Source: Papiliotrema nemorosa (lineage: Eukaryota; Basidiomycota; Tremellomycetes; Tremellales; Rhynchogastremaceae). Taken from it: DNA of 64,000 bases. The stretch spans positions 124,001 through 188,000 of the forward strand of contig JASKOT010000010.1 of NCBI GenBank assembly GCA_032158125.1, in the 5' to 3' direction. The notes under the pieces are model-generated. The model saw only the letters and a list, made by a program, of their open reading frames with translations, ran no database searches and was not told the origin of the DNA. Positions 42,124 through 53,405 of this stretch are shown one piece after another; position 1 is the first letter of the stretch, and every line of letters begins with the position of its first letter. The position numbers and the translations under genes were made by a program.

Positions 42124-45012
42124 ATGCCCGATCCAACCCAGCCGGTTGCTGGACCTAGCAGCTCAGGACCCAATGTCCAAAACGATGGAAACGCTCTCCG
42201 AACGTTTGTCATGGAATACCTCCAACAACATGGCTTCGACCGAGCGCTTCAGATGCTCAAAGTCCCGGACACATCCGGCAATAATGATGCAGAGGGTGAA
42301 GACGAGCCTATGACTGGAGCTGGGGAGACAAATGCCGCTGGTGGATCAGGCAGACGACCTTCGGCAGGTGCGGCAGCTCGAGAAGCCAGATTCGTCGCTC
42401 CTGGCCCTGTACCTATCGATTCAAATCTCAAAAGGAATATACCGCAAGCTATGACTGGAAGTGCATCTACCATGTCGGATAAGATAACGTCGGAGTTCGA
42501 GGCACAGGCAATGTATATCATTGAAGCGATGCAGAAGAGGGCACAAGAAGTGGCAGAGACGGAACAGGCTGTACCAGAAGCACCGGGGAGCTTGTTGGAT
42601 CCGTCGGACAGGGCAGACGGATACACGAGATATAGGAGATGGGTCGATGGAGGTCTGGATTTGTGGAAGGTATGACGAGCCTTCTACAGCGCGCCTGACG
42701 AGACAGCCCGAACTGGACGCCTTGTGCTTTCCCCTTTTCGCCCACACATTCCTCGACCTCATGCACTTTGGTTTCATCCAAGCAGGTGAGCAGGATATTT
42801 TGATTGCGCGCTTGAGTAGCACTGGTAACCACTAGCCCGTCGATTCTTCGAGAAGAACCATTCTCATCATACGCAGCTGCATCCTCAAGAGGTGTCAACC
42901 CTTTCAGCAATAATAGACCGTAGTCATCTTCGGACAAACCCTCTTTGTCAACAATTCATGTGGGTGTCTCCTAAGAACATTCGTTGACGGTCAGTAACGA
43001 GCGGTATATCGCGTCTCTCACGCGGAACTCATACGACCTCTTATTGCAATGGCTCAGCGGAGCAAGTCTTGACGAGGCATACGAGAATGGCAGGCATACA
43101 GCTGCTGGGAGGGCTAAAGAAGCTATCAAGGGAATCATTCAGAATCGCTTCAACATTGAAGGTGAGCTCGACCACTGATTGTCCACTCACATCAGTGGTC
43201 AATGCATCTACCCCTCTGGACAAGGCGACGATAGCTACTTCGAACGGTCTGATATCTGCCATCGTTGCCAAAGGTACCTTGAGCCAATTCAACTCGGCAA
43301 ACAAGTTGAAACTGGGTCCGGCACCTATGACCGAGAAGCTTCGAGAGCAGGTCGCGAGGACGATACATGACGAGGAGAATCAACCTTCACCGACTAAATC
43401 AGCTTTGGGATTGCCAAACGGGAATGGCCATGCGAATGGCGATGGTGATGGAGACGTAGAGATGGGAGATGAGACGGCTAAGGAGTCTACACCGAAAGTC
43501 ACACCAACGGTGGACATCAAGATTGAGCCGGGGTTGGATCCGGATCTTGTCAGTCCAGCCGAGGGGGAGACGAACCCGCCTGTCCCAGCCGTATTCAGGA
43601 TAGCAGATGTCAAGCGGGAGGTCGAGGCAGTGAGGGATAGGAGGAAGATGATTAGGCTGGGTGCTCAGTCGCTGGACCTGCACGATGGGGGATCGGCACC
43701 TGTCATCTTGCCGAGTGTACTCGCTGTCACGGTCTTTGACGGGAGTGAAGGGTGAGTGCAACGTTTGCGCGAATGATCTTGAATGCTCAGGGGCAGAGTG
43801 TCTTCCGTAGAATTTTCGCCCGACTCATCTCTGATAGCGGTCGGTTCGCCTGAAAGCTGTATTCGATTATGGAGTATGAAGCAAGAGAAGCTGAAGGCCA
43901 AGAAACTTGGTAAGCTCATCAAATTATGATCACGAAGCTTATAGTCAGATCCGTTGGACGGTCAATTGATCGAGGATGAAGGTCTTCCCATGCGTAAATT
44001 GATCGGTCACTCTGGACCCGTCTACTCCCTTTCATTCGACCCAATAAATGGCTCTGCAGCATCCCCTCAAGCCCTTCTTTCTTCTTCGCAAGATGGTACA
44101 GTCCGATTATGGTCCATGGACACGTACTCCAATCTCGTGGTATATCGCGGGCATAATCGCGATCCGGTATGGGATGTTGAATGGGGTCCGTTTGGTGTGT
44201 ACTTTGCTACGGCGAGTAGGGATCGAACGGCGAGATTATGGAGCTCGGACAGGACGACACCACTGAGAATGTACACGGGTCACACGTCCGACGTCAATGT
44301 GAGTGTTCAGGAACGATGATCTTGGTTTTCGGTCCTGACTTATAGTGTGTCAAATTCCACGGTAATTCTCTGTACCTGGCGACGGGATCGCAGGACAAAT
44401 CGGTCCGCTTATGGGATGTTCAACGGGGAGCATGTATACGTCTCTTGATGGGTCATACCGATGCAGTGACCACCTTGGCGATCTCTCCGGACGGTCGAAC
44501 GCTAGCGAGTGCAGGTGAGTGGTCTATCTCGCAAACTATGGAAGACCCAACTTACGTCCAGGTCTCGACAGCACCATCCTAGTTTGGGATCTGGGCACTT
44601 CCCGCCTGATCAAAAAGATGGTAGGCCACCGATCGGCCGTGACGTCCCTGTCTTTCTCTGCAGAGTCTGCTACGTTGGTATCGGGAGGATTGGACTCTTC
44701 CGTCAGAGTATGGGATGTCAAATCTGCCGGAGGCGCGAGATCTTCAGGTGGTATCGACGACGCAAGGAGGGGGGTCGAGGCTGGCAGAGAGACTGGGTCG
44801 TTACCCATGGGTCCGTCTGATGGACAATGGGATGAAGTCAACTCGACGTGAGTCTAGTCATCCTTCCACTTTGAAATGCGCTGAGCTGTAGCTCGGACTT
44901 GCTGTCCACGTTCTATACTAAACGAACACCGGTTCTCAAGACTCATTACACGAGTAGAAACCTGTGCATGGTGGCGGGAGCTTTTGTACCTCCCAGCAAT
45001 GCCACTCCGTAG
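42124..45012 (+). CDS. TAF5: Transcription initiation factor TFIID subunit 5 (WD40)
   Basis: Core TFIID subunit that scaffolds the complex (also found in SAGA in yeast). An N-terminal LisH-like helix pair (LRTFVMEYLQQHGFDRALQM) is followed by the TAF5 NTD2 domain (PELDALCFPLFAHTFLDLMH; NERYIASLTRNSYDLLLQW). An acidic Asn/Gly linker follows. Six WD40 repeats come last, with motifs GSPESCIRLWSM, SSSQDGTVRLWSM, TASRDRTARLWSS, TGSQDKSVRLWDV, LDSTILVWDL and GGLDSSVRVWDV. The last exon gives TPVLKTHYTSRNLCMVAGAF, the usual C-terminal blade. About ten short introns; one exon ends FI across the junction into NERY. Stop at 45010-45012. Confidence 0.95.
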
Positions 45013-45098
45013 TCGAGCACTGTAGAGTTCACAACGCACATGAAGTGACATCTGCATTCGTTGCAATACCGCGAGATGTCATGCATGATGTAGGTCTA

Positions 45099-46849
45099 CT
45101 AAGCTGGCTTGGCCTTCTTTGGCTTGATTTGCAACATCGTCACGCCCTCTTCTTTCCTCTTGATCCCGATCGAAGCGACATTCTCCTTGGCTGGGATATG
45201 AGCCGTACATCCTATCCAACCCATATCACCAATCTCATCCTTGACCAGTGATTCTGTGCTCTTCAACCAGATGGAAGAACCATCAATGGCGAAGTCTTCG
45301 GTACCATAGTCGACGTTGAGCAAGGATTGGTGGATCCGATCGACTATAAGAATGGGTAATTCCGTCCTGATACTCGTTTCCTGGGCTTTCGTCGTGGAAT
45401 CAGAGTCGACCTTGTTATCATGATCCTTCTCCCCGTTACCTCTTGTCGTGTCTGCGGTGGTTATCGGCGTGGGAGGCGATTGCACTTGGGAAGGTGGATA
45501 GACCGACCCGAGGTGGAAAAACCCAGTGACGTCTCCACTTGAACATTCCTGTCTGAACCCCATCCTCTCCCAGAATTCTTCGACGCTCACACGGGTCAAA
45601 ACTGCCTGACTGCGCTTACGTTCCGCTTCATTCTTATCTTTCCTATGTGTACTGATCGACTGCGCCGGTTTCGTCGCAGACTGCTGACCTTGGGGTAGGG
45701 CAGCAGGTGCAGAGGACTTGTTCGAGGGGTCTAATTGTGAGGTGGAAGAATCTGCCGGAACGAATGGTGTTGAGCTCTTGTATGATGCGGAATCAAGCAC
45801 GATTTCTTCCATGAATCTCGTCTTTGGATCATCGGGCAAAGCAGGGATAGACCAAGCCAATCGGCTCTCGTTTCTCACCTGCCTTTGTGACCCCTCTCCG
45901 CCCGTCGCGGTAGCGCTTGCTGTCGTGGTCGACGCCATAGTCGAACCGATCAAGTTTGTTGAGAACGGCGGGCCATATTCCCATTCCGTACCGGTGGGTA
46001 GGTCAACCTTTGATTTACCCAACATCCCCCTAGCCTCTTCTTCAGAGTAGCTAGGCAACAAATACCTCAGTCTCAAACGCAAGTCGAGCTTCTCCTCTTG
46101 TTCATCGTCCACCACCAACTTTGACTCTTGACTCGCGACCCTTCCCTGTAGTCCAGCGACCACACCTTCATAGACCCCTTTCCACCATGCGCACAATTTC
46201 AAACCCCCACTGACCCTCTTTCCCGGTGCTTTAGCAGAATTAGGAAAGAGATATTGACTTTGACTCCTTGCGAAAAGGCATATCTCTACCCGACTACTCG
46301 GCCGAGAGAGAGGGTCGATGTGGAAGGACAAGAAAGAAGTGAGAAGGGTCCGAGCTAACGGGATGGGGTGGAGGGGATGGGCGTAGCCTGATGTGTCGAC
46401 TTTGGAAATGTAGAGGATACTCGTATCCGAAGATGGAAGAGTATAAAGGTACGCGTGGAGAGCTACCACCAAGACGGGTCGACGGGGGTGTGGTTCTAGA
46501 GATTGAGGTGTAGTCGATGATTCCCCGTTAGAGGTCGAGGTGCTTTCGGCAGCGGTGGGTGGAACAGACGAAGAGTGAGGTTGTGTAGAGTGAAGCGTTA
46601 TCAAATACTCTTTTTCAAAAGCTTTAGGCGGATTGACAGCATGCGGAAAGAGTGTCGTGGTGCGTTTGGGCGAAGAGGAAAGGACCGTCAGACCCAGAGG
46701 AAAGATGTTCGGTAGGGAGGATAGGGATTTTGAAAGGTAATCTCGAAGCCTATGTTTTGTCAGTCCCTCAGTCCCCCAGGAGACAAGCAGCCTTACGATG
46801 CTTCATGAGCTTCATGCGAAGGATTGGACATGCCGTTCACGGTGCTCAT
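45099..46849 (-). CDS. RTT109: Histone H3 lysine-56 acetyltransferase Rtt109
   Basis: Two exons, 46849-46797 and 46749-45099 (1704 nt, 567 residues). The N-terminus SLRDYLSKSLSSLPNIFPLG and the block VLVVALHAYLYTL, ILYISKVDTSGY, VEICLFARSQSQYLFPNS, and GGLKLCAWWKGVYEGVV are typical of the p300/Rtt109 fold. The enzyme acetylates H3 (K56, K9) with Asf1 or Vps75 chaperones during DNA replication. A low-complexity insert lies in the middle, and the C-terminus is Lys-rich (IGIKRKEEGV ... KPKKAKPA), as in yeast. Two in-frame ATGs open the first exon; the outer one is used. The protein ends 87 bp past the TAF5 stop, so the two genes converge. Confidence 0.93.
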
Positions 46850-47130
46850 CCCGGAATGGAGTCGAAGTGGACGTTGAATTCACTCGCAACACTTCATGTC
46901 GTCGAAACGCGTCGCGTCAACCGTACAGTCCATCTCCATCCACGTCCTCTACCGTATCCTCTCAGCTGTGATTACAATCATCACACTCTTGTACGATGAC
47001 AGCCGCGATGGTAGTGAGAATATCTTCATATCACTGATATATACTAAGACAAGATAGTACAACGCTATCACCGGCCTTTCCCAAGGGAGAAATATCTATA
47101 CTAGTACAATCCTCCACCTCGCTCTGTGCA

Positions 47131-49647
47131 TCAAGCAGCCAGATCCGCAATGTTTAGCCTCCTACTCATGGGCGCAACGTTTCTAAAGCCCAAATCTTGC
47201 TCCTCGTCATCATCCTCCAACTCGTCGACCTCGTCTTCCAGCTTGACCGTGACCTCGTCGTCTGAGTATTCGCTCTCTTCTCGGTCCAGCCTTTGCATTC
47301 GCTCAACACCCGCTTCAAGCTCTTCCAAACGCCTTCGTCGCCATTCAAGATTGACAGCGACCAGCCACGATCGGATGATGACTGCATGTCGCCGTCGCAT
47401 CTCGCGTGAGACGGCAGGAGGAGGTCGTTCGTCTGCAGCGGGCGAAGATCGATCAGACAGACCGAGTCGTTTGACACCTCGGATGATATCATCATCAGTG
47501 TGTCGCTTGGTAGGGATTTGGTGAGGCGGAGAGACGGGTCGCGAGAGCGCGTCGACGCCGGGCAGAGCGACAGGACCCTCTTCCTGGGAGCTGACACGAT
47601 GCAGCGCGGGGAGTTTGAGCGACGGGTCGGCGTCCTCGTCCGACAGCAACAAGTTCCGTACCGACATCCTCGACGGACTCTCGAGCTCCTCGGGCTCGAC
47701 GCTGGCTGATGTTCGCTCGGAAGACTCTCGAGATCGAGCAGAGATGGCCGTACCCAAAGGCGCGACATGCCGATAGGTCTTCTTGTAAAAGTCTCGTGGG
47801 GCGAGTGTGGCAGGCGCGGATGCTTTGGTCTTGGCAAGAGAGTCAAAGTTGTACATTGGGTTGGATGACGTTCCATAGTCCATCGAGTCAAAACCGGCCA
47901 GATCGTAGGCGTTGTTGTTGCTAGAGAACATGCTGTAGTCTGTCTTTGGCGCGGCCAACGAGTGGTTTCGAGGCAGACCAGCGATCGTGCGCTTGGAGGG
48001 TTCGGATAGATCGGACATGCTTGCTCCTCTAGCTCGGTTGAGGTGCAAGTTGTCGAGCGAAGGGTACAGTCCAGCAAAGTTGACTGCTTGATTGGGCAAC
48101 GAGTTGGACATGTCGTGCGAGGGGAGGGCATTGGTAGACATGCCAGGAATGGGCACACCTGGCATACCACCCAAACCAAGTGATGCGAGCTCTTCGGGAT
48201 TGAAGAGGTCTTCGATGGGGCTTTGGTCCGACAAGGGTGAGCTGGAGGCACCCGAAGAAGCGCCGAAAGACGGGACGTGAGACATCGGGATCGGGCCGTT
48301 ACCCATGTTGGCTGCCTCTCGACCAAGGGAGATCATGAACTGGTTGAAGAGGGCGAGATCGGCCTCGGTTCGAATCTCTGGGATAGGCAAAGGTGCTGCG
48401 CCCTGATGAGTGTGTCCCGCATTGGGTAAAATCGGGAACGAGTTGAAGTTGGCGAAAGGCATCGAGGGCATACCAGCTCCGTTCATGCCGGTGAGCGGGG
48501 CCAACGAGGGCATGCTAGAAGGCACCGACGGCATCGAGATCGAATTGAGTCTGTTGATCATGTCAGAGTCGTAGACTGGCTCCATCTTTCGCTTCTTCAT
48601 GTCGGCCAAGAAGCCGTCGAATCCATTGTCGTCCGAGTCATAGTCTCTCTTTTGACCGGCTCGGTAGCCCAACGACTCTGTAGCGAGTTGCGCGGCGTAG
48701 AGTTGATTCTGTTGTTGTTGCATGGCAAGCTGTTGTAGAGCCAGCATTTCTCGTTGCTGATACAGGGCGAGCTCTTCATGCTGTTTCTTGTGAAGAGCAG
48801 CGAGAACGGAAGGCGAAGGCGAGACCGACTTGTGAACCGCATGAGCTGGACCATACTGCGAGACGAGGTGCTCATATGGCGAGCTGGAGTTGCCCGAAGC
48901 GCTGGTGGTCGAGCCAGGGGAGAGCGAGCTAGCGACGGGTGATTGAGTGAGGTCATCTGACGCTCGCCTCTCGGGACCTTTGACGACACGTTCGTTGAAA
49001 GCGGGGTCGAGCGAAGTGGCCGCCTTGGAAAGCTTGTGAATCTGATGATGCTCTTGTGTATGGATACGTTCATGCTTTTTCAAGTCTTGTGGTCGCTTGA
49101 AGGTCTTTCCGCAGACTGAGCATGGATGAGGTTTGAGTGGAGTATGGACTGCCAAGAAGTCAGCCACAGCCAAGACAATGCGAAGGTTCGGATATAAGGC
49201 GGATCTCTGCGGAGAGAAGGCACCAGATCGGAAAAGGGGGGGTACACACTCACCTCGTAAATGACTAGTAATGTGGTCTCGTTTGACGCACTTGACGCCG
49301 CAGCCTTCCCAGCCGCAGGTCAAACACAAGTTGTTGGTGGATTTCCTACCTACGTGGATGTTGCACAAGTGATCGTACAGTCCATCTGGGGAAGTTGCGA
49401 CATGCGAGCATCCCTTCCATTTGCACTCAATGGCCTCTTCGGAAGCAGGCTGAGGGGGTTCAATGGTGATAGAAGAGGGGAGGGGAATGGTGTTGTTTGC
49501 TTGCAACTCTGGTGTGACCGGCTCGACTGAACTGGCCGAAGCGCTGGAATGGGTCGAGCGGGCGGATGGGTAGAATTGGGTGGGCATTTCGGGTGTGGGA
49601 TGCAGATAGTGCATAGAGGGGAGAGATGGGTACGCCATGGTGGTCAT
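47131..49647 (-). CDS. RIM101: pH-response zinc-finger transcription factor RIM101/PacC
   Basis: Two exons, 49647-49254 and 49148-47131 (2412 nt, 803 residues). There are three C2H2 fingers: [40 protein letters not shown], and [20 protein letters not shown]. This finger order and the ...[12 protein letters not shown] third finger are diagnostic of PacC/Rim101. The factor is proteolytically activated at alkaline pH and controls wall, capsule and ion genes in Cryptococcus relatives. The long tail is Ser/Pro/Gln-rich with an acidic C-terminus ([18 protein letters not shown]). The 105-nt intron (49149-49253) splits finger 2 from finger 3, is a multiple of three, and has no stop. The frame is open upstream to 49779. 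Confidence 0.95.
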   Translation of the reverse strand: MTTMAYPSLPSMHYLHPTPEMPTQFYPSARSTHSSASASSVEPVTPELQANNTIPLPSSITIEPPQPASEEAIECKWKGCSHVATSPDGLYDHLCNIHVGRKSTNNLCLTCGWEGCGVKCVKRDHITSHLRGECVPPLFRSGAFSPQRSALYPNLRIVLAVADFLAVHTPLKPHPCSVCGKTFKRPQDLKKHERIHTQEHHQIHKLSKAATSLDPAFNERVVKGPERRASDDLTQSPVASSLSPGSTTSASGNSSSPYEHLVSQYGPAHAVHKSVSPSPSVLAALHKKQHEELALYQQREMLALQQLAMQQQQNQLYAAQLATESLGYRAGQKRDYDSDDNGFDGFLADMKKRKMEPVYDSDMINRLNSISMPSVPSSMPSLAPLTGMNGAGMPSMPFANFNSFPILPNAGHTHQGAAPLPIPEIRTEADLALFNQFMISLGREAANMGNGPIPMSHVPSFGASSGASSSPLSDQSPIEDLFNPEELASLGLGGMPGVPIPGMSTNALPSHDMSNSLPNQAVNFAGLYPSLDNLHLNRARGASMSDLSEPSKRTIAGLPRNHSLAAPKTDYSMFSSNNNAYDLAGFDSMDYGTSSNPMYNFDSLAKTKASAPATLAPRDFYKKTYRHVAPLGTAISARSRESSERTSASVEPEELESPSRMSVRNLLLSDEDADPSLKLPALHRVSSQEEGPVALPGVDALSRPVSPPHQIPTKRHTDDDIIRGVKRLGLSDRSSPAADERPPPAVSREMRRRHAVIIRSWLVAVNLEWRRRRLEELEAGVERMQRLDREESEYSDDEVTVKLEDEVDELEDDDEEQDLGFRNVAPMSRRLNIADLAA

Positions 49648-50391
49648 TGTCGACCCGAATGTGAATGGTATGAAGGCGAGTAGATCAAAGGAGGATTCGT
49701 CCCCTGCGGAAAGATTGCGAGTGCCGTCCACTCGAATTTGGCGGCGAGAGTTGTCGGTGTGGAAAAGTCTGCTTCTCAAGCTATGTCGTCTATGAGTCCT
49801 ATCGTCGACGATGATATGGTCGCTGTTTCAACTAGAATGAGAAGTCGAGAAGAAAAGAGTAGATGGACGATGATGAGAGATGCTACCAGGTGAGGTCGAA
49901 TCGATGCCAAGAAGGAAAGGGAGGGGGGGGGGGGGGGGGTTTGAGTCTTTTGCCAAGTCGACCCTTCTCCTTGGCAATTGGACGAAAAGTCGATTACGTA
50001 ATTTCGCCACTTGATGCAGGACCCACGTTGTCTCCCTCTCGTCTCACGCCTTTGTTACGAGGTCTCGGCCCCCCCCCTGCCCACGTACAGACTTGCTACG
50101 TTACTTCATCGCCTTTGCGCAGTCAAGACATCGAGTGTGGCACTTTGAGCCCTTGCAAGACCAATTGTGCATGGGTACATCGAGTATACAACGCAGAGAG
50201 AGCACACAGTATCCTTCCTATACCACTCACAACCCAAGTGGCAGCTATATTTCGGCCTTGCGCAACAGCTTCTTCTTTGCTCTGAACATCCCGAATCTTG
50301 TGGCAGTCGACAACTCTTTGAGATTGCGCTTGATCTGGTCCTTGGTATTGGGTCTGGGACATCAGCGTCGTTTCAATGCCAGAATCGCTAC
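49648..50391. other. RIM101 upstream region with a G17 run
   Basis: Contains a 17-base G homopolymer (49923-49939), two PacC-type sites (listed separately), and the 3' flank of the next minus-strand gene. No gene was seen. Confidence 0.6.
49952..49975. promoter_or_regulatory. Inverted pair of PacC/Rim101-type sites upstream of RIM101
   Basis: GCCAAG at 49952-49957 and its reverse complement CTTGGC at 49970-49975 match the PacC consensus GCCARG. They lie about 305-330 bp before the RIM101 ATG and suggest autoregulation. Confidence 0.55.
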
Positions 50392-52238
50392 TCACCTCCA
50401 CTCTTCAGTCCTTCCGCCCAGCTCCCCCGTCTTACCACCCCACTCGCGAGGTCTGTACTTTTCCTTTTCATCCTCGGTGATCCGCAATTGGTGATCGCCA
50501 CTCGCCCAACGACTAGGTAAATATCCTCCTTGGCCTTGATCAATGATTGTGCTTGGCGCGATACTGCCACCCGCGACGCCTCTATCAATCGAAACACTCC
50601 GAGCCGAATGATCCGCACTCGCCCGTCTGCCAAGACCAGCACTCCCACCAGCTTGTGCATTGAGGGCATGGGAAAAGGGCCCTCGTATGACGTGATCGTG
50701 GACTTTTTGGACCCGAGTCGATTTACCATTCTCCGGGAACACGATCCGAGGGTCGTCATCTTCCACAATTTCGATTTCAGGCAAAACTCGACCTCGACCA
50801 CTTTGCGAGAGGGCAGTGTCGATGCCGAGACTGCTTGCACGTGATTTCATGCCGTTTGCACCGAGAGCCAGACCGGCTCTGCGTTCACGCTCCTCTCGAC
50901 GCTTGATCTGTGCTGGCGTCTCGGGGTATACATCTTCTCGCGACAGTTCGGTAGGTCTGGGTCGAGTGGATTCTGATGAGCGGCGTGATGAGGCAGACAG
51001 CTTGGCCGAATCGGGGACGCGCAGATTGGCCATTTGGTGGGCTATACTGCTTGGCGAGTCTGGAACGGGCGTTATGAGAGGTCGAGCAGAGTGGGGGGCG
51101 TCGAAACCAGTGACAGTGATTTTCTTATCAGTTACCGAGATGGAATGCGGCGTGGTACTGGTCCGCTCTGTCGACTTTTGAGGTGGTGATTCCTCAATCG
51201 CATGCTCCAATGCAGTGGCAGAGTGCAAGTTACGGCTTGCGTACGTGTGTCCATTTGCGGGTTGACCAAAGGTGGGTGAGAGCGGACTGGGGACGTAGTG
51301 ACCTTGTTGTGATCGAGAGCGGTATGTTGCTCGATCAAAGTTGGTAGATCCAGCCGAGGTCATGCCGTCCTCGCTTGACCGTATGGACGGTGTCGCTCGA
51401 CCGGAGTGTTTGTCTGACAGCATACTCTTTCGCCTCGCTGCAGAGAGCCCAGATACTTCGTCCAATCTCCTTCTCTCCACTTCTAATTTCCGACGCATCT
51501 CTTCTTCATCCGCGCCTCCATCCATGCTCTTTCTCGATTCGCGTATGCCCGAATCACTACCAGATGCCGAGCTAGTATCTGATCCACTGCTCTTGTGTCG
51601 ATCTGCTCCGAATGCGCTCCTGCGCCTCGACTTGCGCCGGGTCATTTCTGCTACACCTCCAAACGGATCATATTCCGTATCGTGCACCTTTCCATTCCCA
51701 TCCACGTATATCCCGCCAATCCTTCCGCTCGAAGCAGAGTTAGGTTGTTGAAAGCTGCTCAAACTTGCCGTAGAGCGTAAACCTAGCCCTATACCTTTGC
51801 CCTTTTTCCGGTCCGCTCCCAGACCACCAGCAGTCCTCGTCGTGGCTGAGCGTGAAGGACCAGCAATAGAACTCGCATCGTTGTCGTGCAAATCGGGTTG
51901 AGAAGCTCTATATCCCGGTGCCAGGATTTGATCCAGTTCTGCCCTTTGTCCAGCTAGAGCCGCATCTTTCCGGGCGGTACGTGAGAGGTTGAAAGCGGGT
52001 GGGAGGGGTGAAAAGGCAGAGTTGGGATGGGGATCGTACATTGCCGGACGCTTCAGGTGGGTCTCGACCAAAGCTAAGAGTCAGCTCTACAGTGTACAAT
52101 GATGCATCACTGACAAGGCCGGTAAGTCTTGAAGCCATCTTTGCGACCGGTGTATGGACCTGTGCCGACTGCAGAGAGACCTCGGGGGTCATGTTCCACC
52201 TCGGCGTACGACCGAGAGGGTTTGGCGTATATCGCCAT
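50392..52238 (-). CDS. Unrecognised Ser/Arg-rich protein
   Basis: Two exons, 52238-52115 and 52073-50392 (1806 nt, 601 residues). I do not recognise the family. The start MAIYAKPSRSYAEVEHDPRG and GPYTGRKDGFKTYRP look conserved. A helical stretch (EEEMRRKLEVERRRLDEVSG) and YPETPAQIKRREERERRAGL follow within a disordered Ser-rich background. The segment GKVHDTEYDPFGGVAEMTRR may be a short linear motif. The end EKYRPREWGGKTGELGG is also unusual. No membrane or signal segments. The splice was chosen because it joins YRP to LVETHLKRPAMYDPH in frame. Confidence 0.68.
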
Positions 52239-53405
52239 CTCCTTGGGTGGGAGGGTGGTATGCGGTGCCTCGAGGTACGTTGAATACTGGCAAGATCTGA
52301 TCTGATGAAGGCTGAATGGTGTTCCAAAGGGGACGCGAGGTCTCGTTGTCTGAGACTTTTGTATGGCGTGTGGGGATTACAGACAGGATCTAGAGTATAT
52401 GTGAGCAAGAGTTTCTCGTCGAGGCAATGGAATGGGTTGGAATGTAGTGAGATGCAAGAGTCGAGATGAAAAGGTGACGTAGGGGTGTTGAATGGGGGGA
52501 AGGGGGGAAGCTGTTCTTTGCACAGACGACTGATGTCCAACACTTACCCGTATCTTATCCCTTGCAGCCCTTTGTGCTGAGCTCAAGATGAGAGGTATGG
52601 AGTGATGCAGTTGACACACAAGAGATGAGATATACATGCCCCTCATCTCCACCCTTTGACTTCGAGTATGCATTTTCTAACCTCGACCTTCTACTTGTGG
52701 GATGTGGAATAAAATCGGGGGTCGTTATCCCTTATCCGGTATGGCCGTCCTCTGGCTGCTGCTGCCACTTTCGGGGAATGAATCACCCCCCCCCCCCGCG
52801 CATACGCGTCATTTTCACTCGCTCTGAGCTGGGTGGCGCAGATCTCTGTCTACGGGTCAGATGCCACCGTGGGAGACTAATGCGTGCACAGACCGCGCGA
52901 CTGCCTTTTTCGAGGGGGAGAAGAGAGGGGTGGGTGATACCTATCGAATCTTACGGGTGCCGATTCGCAGTATAGAGCTATACTGTATGCAACGCCAGTC
53001 CAGCACTTGAGATGACATATGATGATGTTCCATATCCACGTCAATTGTCAGCCCGATTGTTGGTTGGGCGAAAAGAGGGGCATCAATATCGCCGCCCTTG
53101 TTGATTGTGAACCTTTGAAACTTGATTTATACATACATGATACATTGATTCAACGCATCCTCACGACCTGCAACGCTTATACCCACAACAACGTCAAGGA
53201 GAAAGGAAGGAGAATGTGGAAGTAAATAAGACGGGTGTTTGGTTTTGACATCGCTGCGGATGCCGATCAAGGGGGATACACTGCTCACCTGGAAACACGA
53301 GCCAACGGGACTCGAAAACACTACACCAAAGCGCAACCTGTCAATCTTCGACTGACCAACCTCCTACATACTTGATTCTGGCTGTCGCCATCTTTCGCTT
53401 CACCT
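52239..53405. other. Divergent intergenic region with a C12 run
   Basis: About 1.17 kb between a minus-strand and a plus-strand gene. A 12-base C homopolymer lies at 52786-52797. Short frames only. Confidence 0.5.

Noticed and set aside
49149..49253. Reading RIM101 as one uninterrupted exon
   Set aside because: The in-frame segment separates the fingers with non-conserved residues and has perfect GTGAGT and CAG ends, so it is called an intron.
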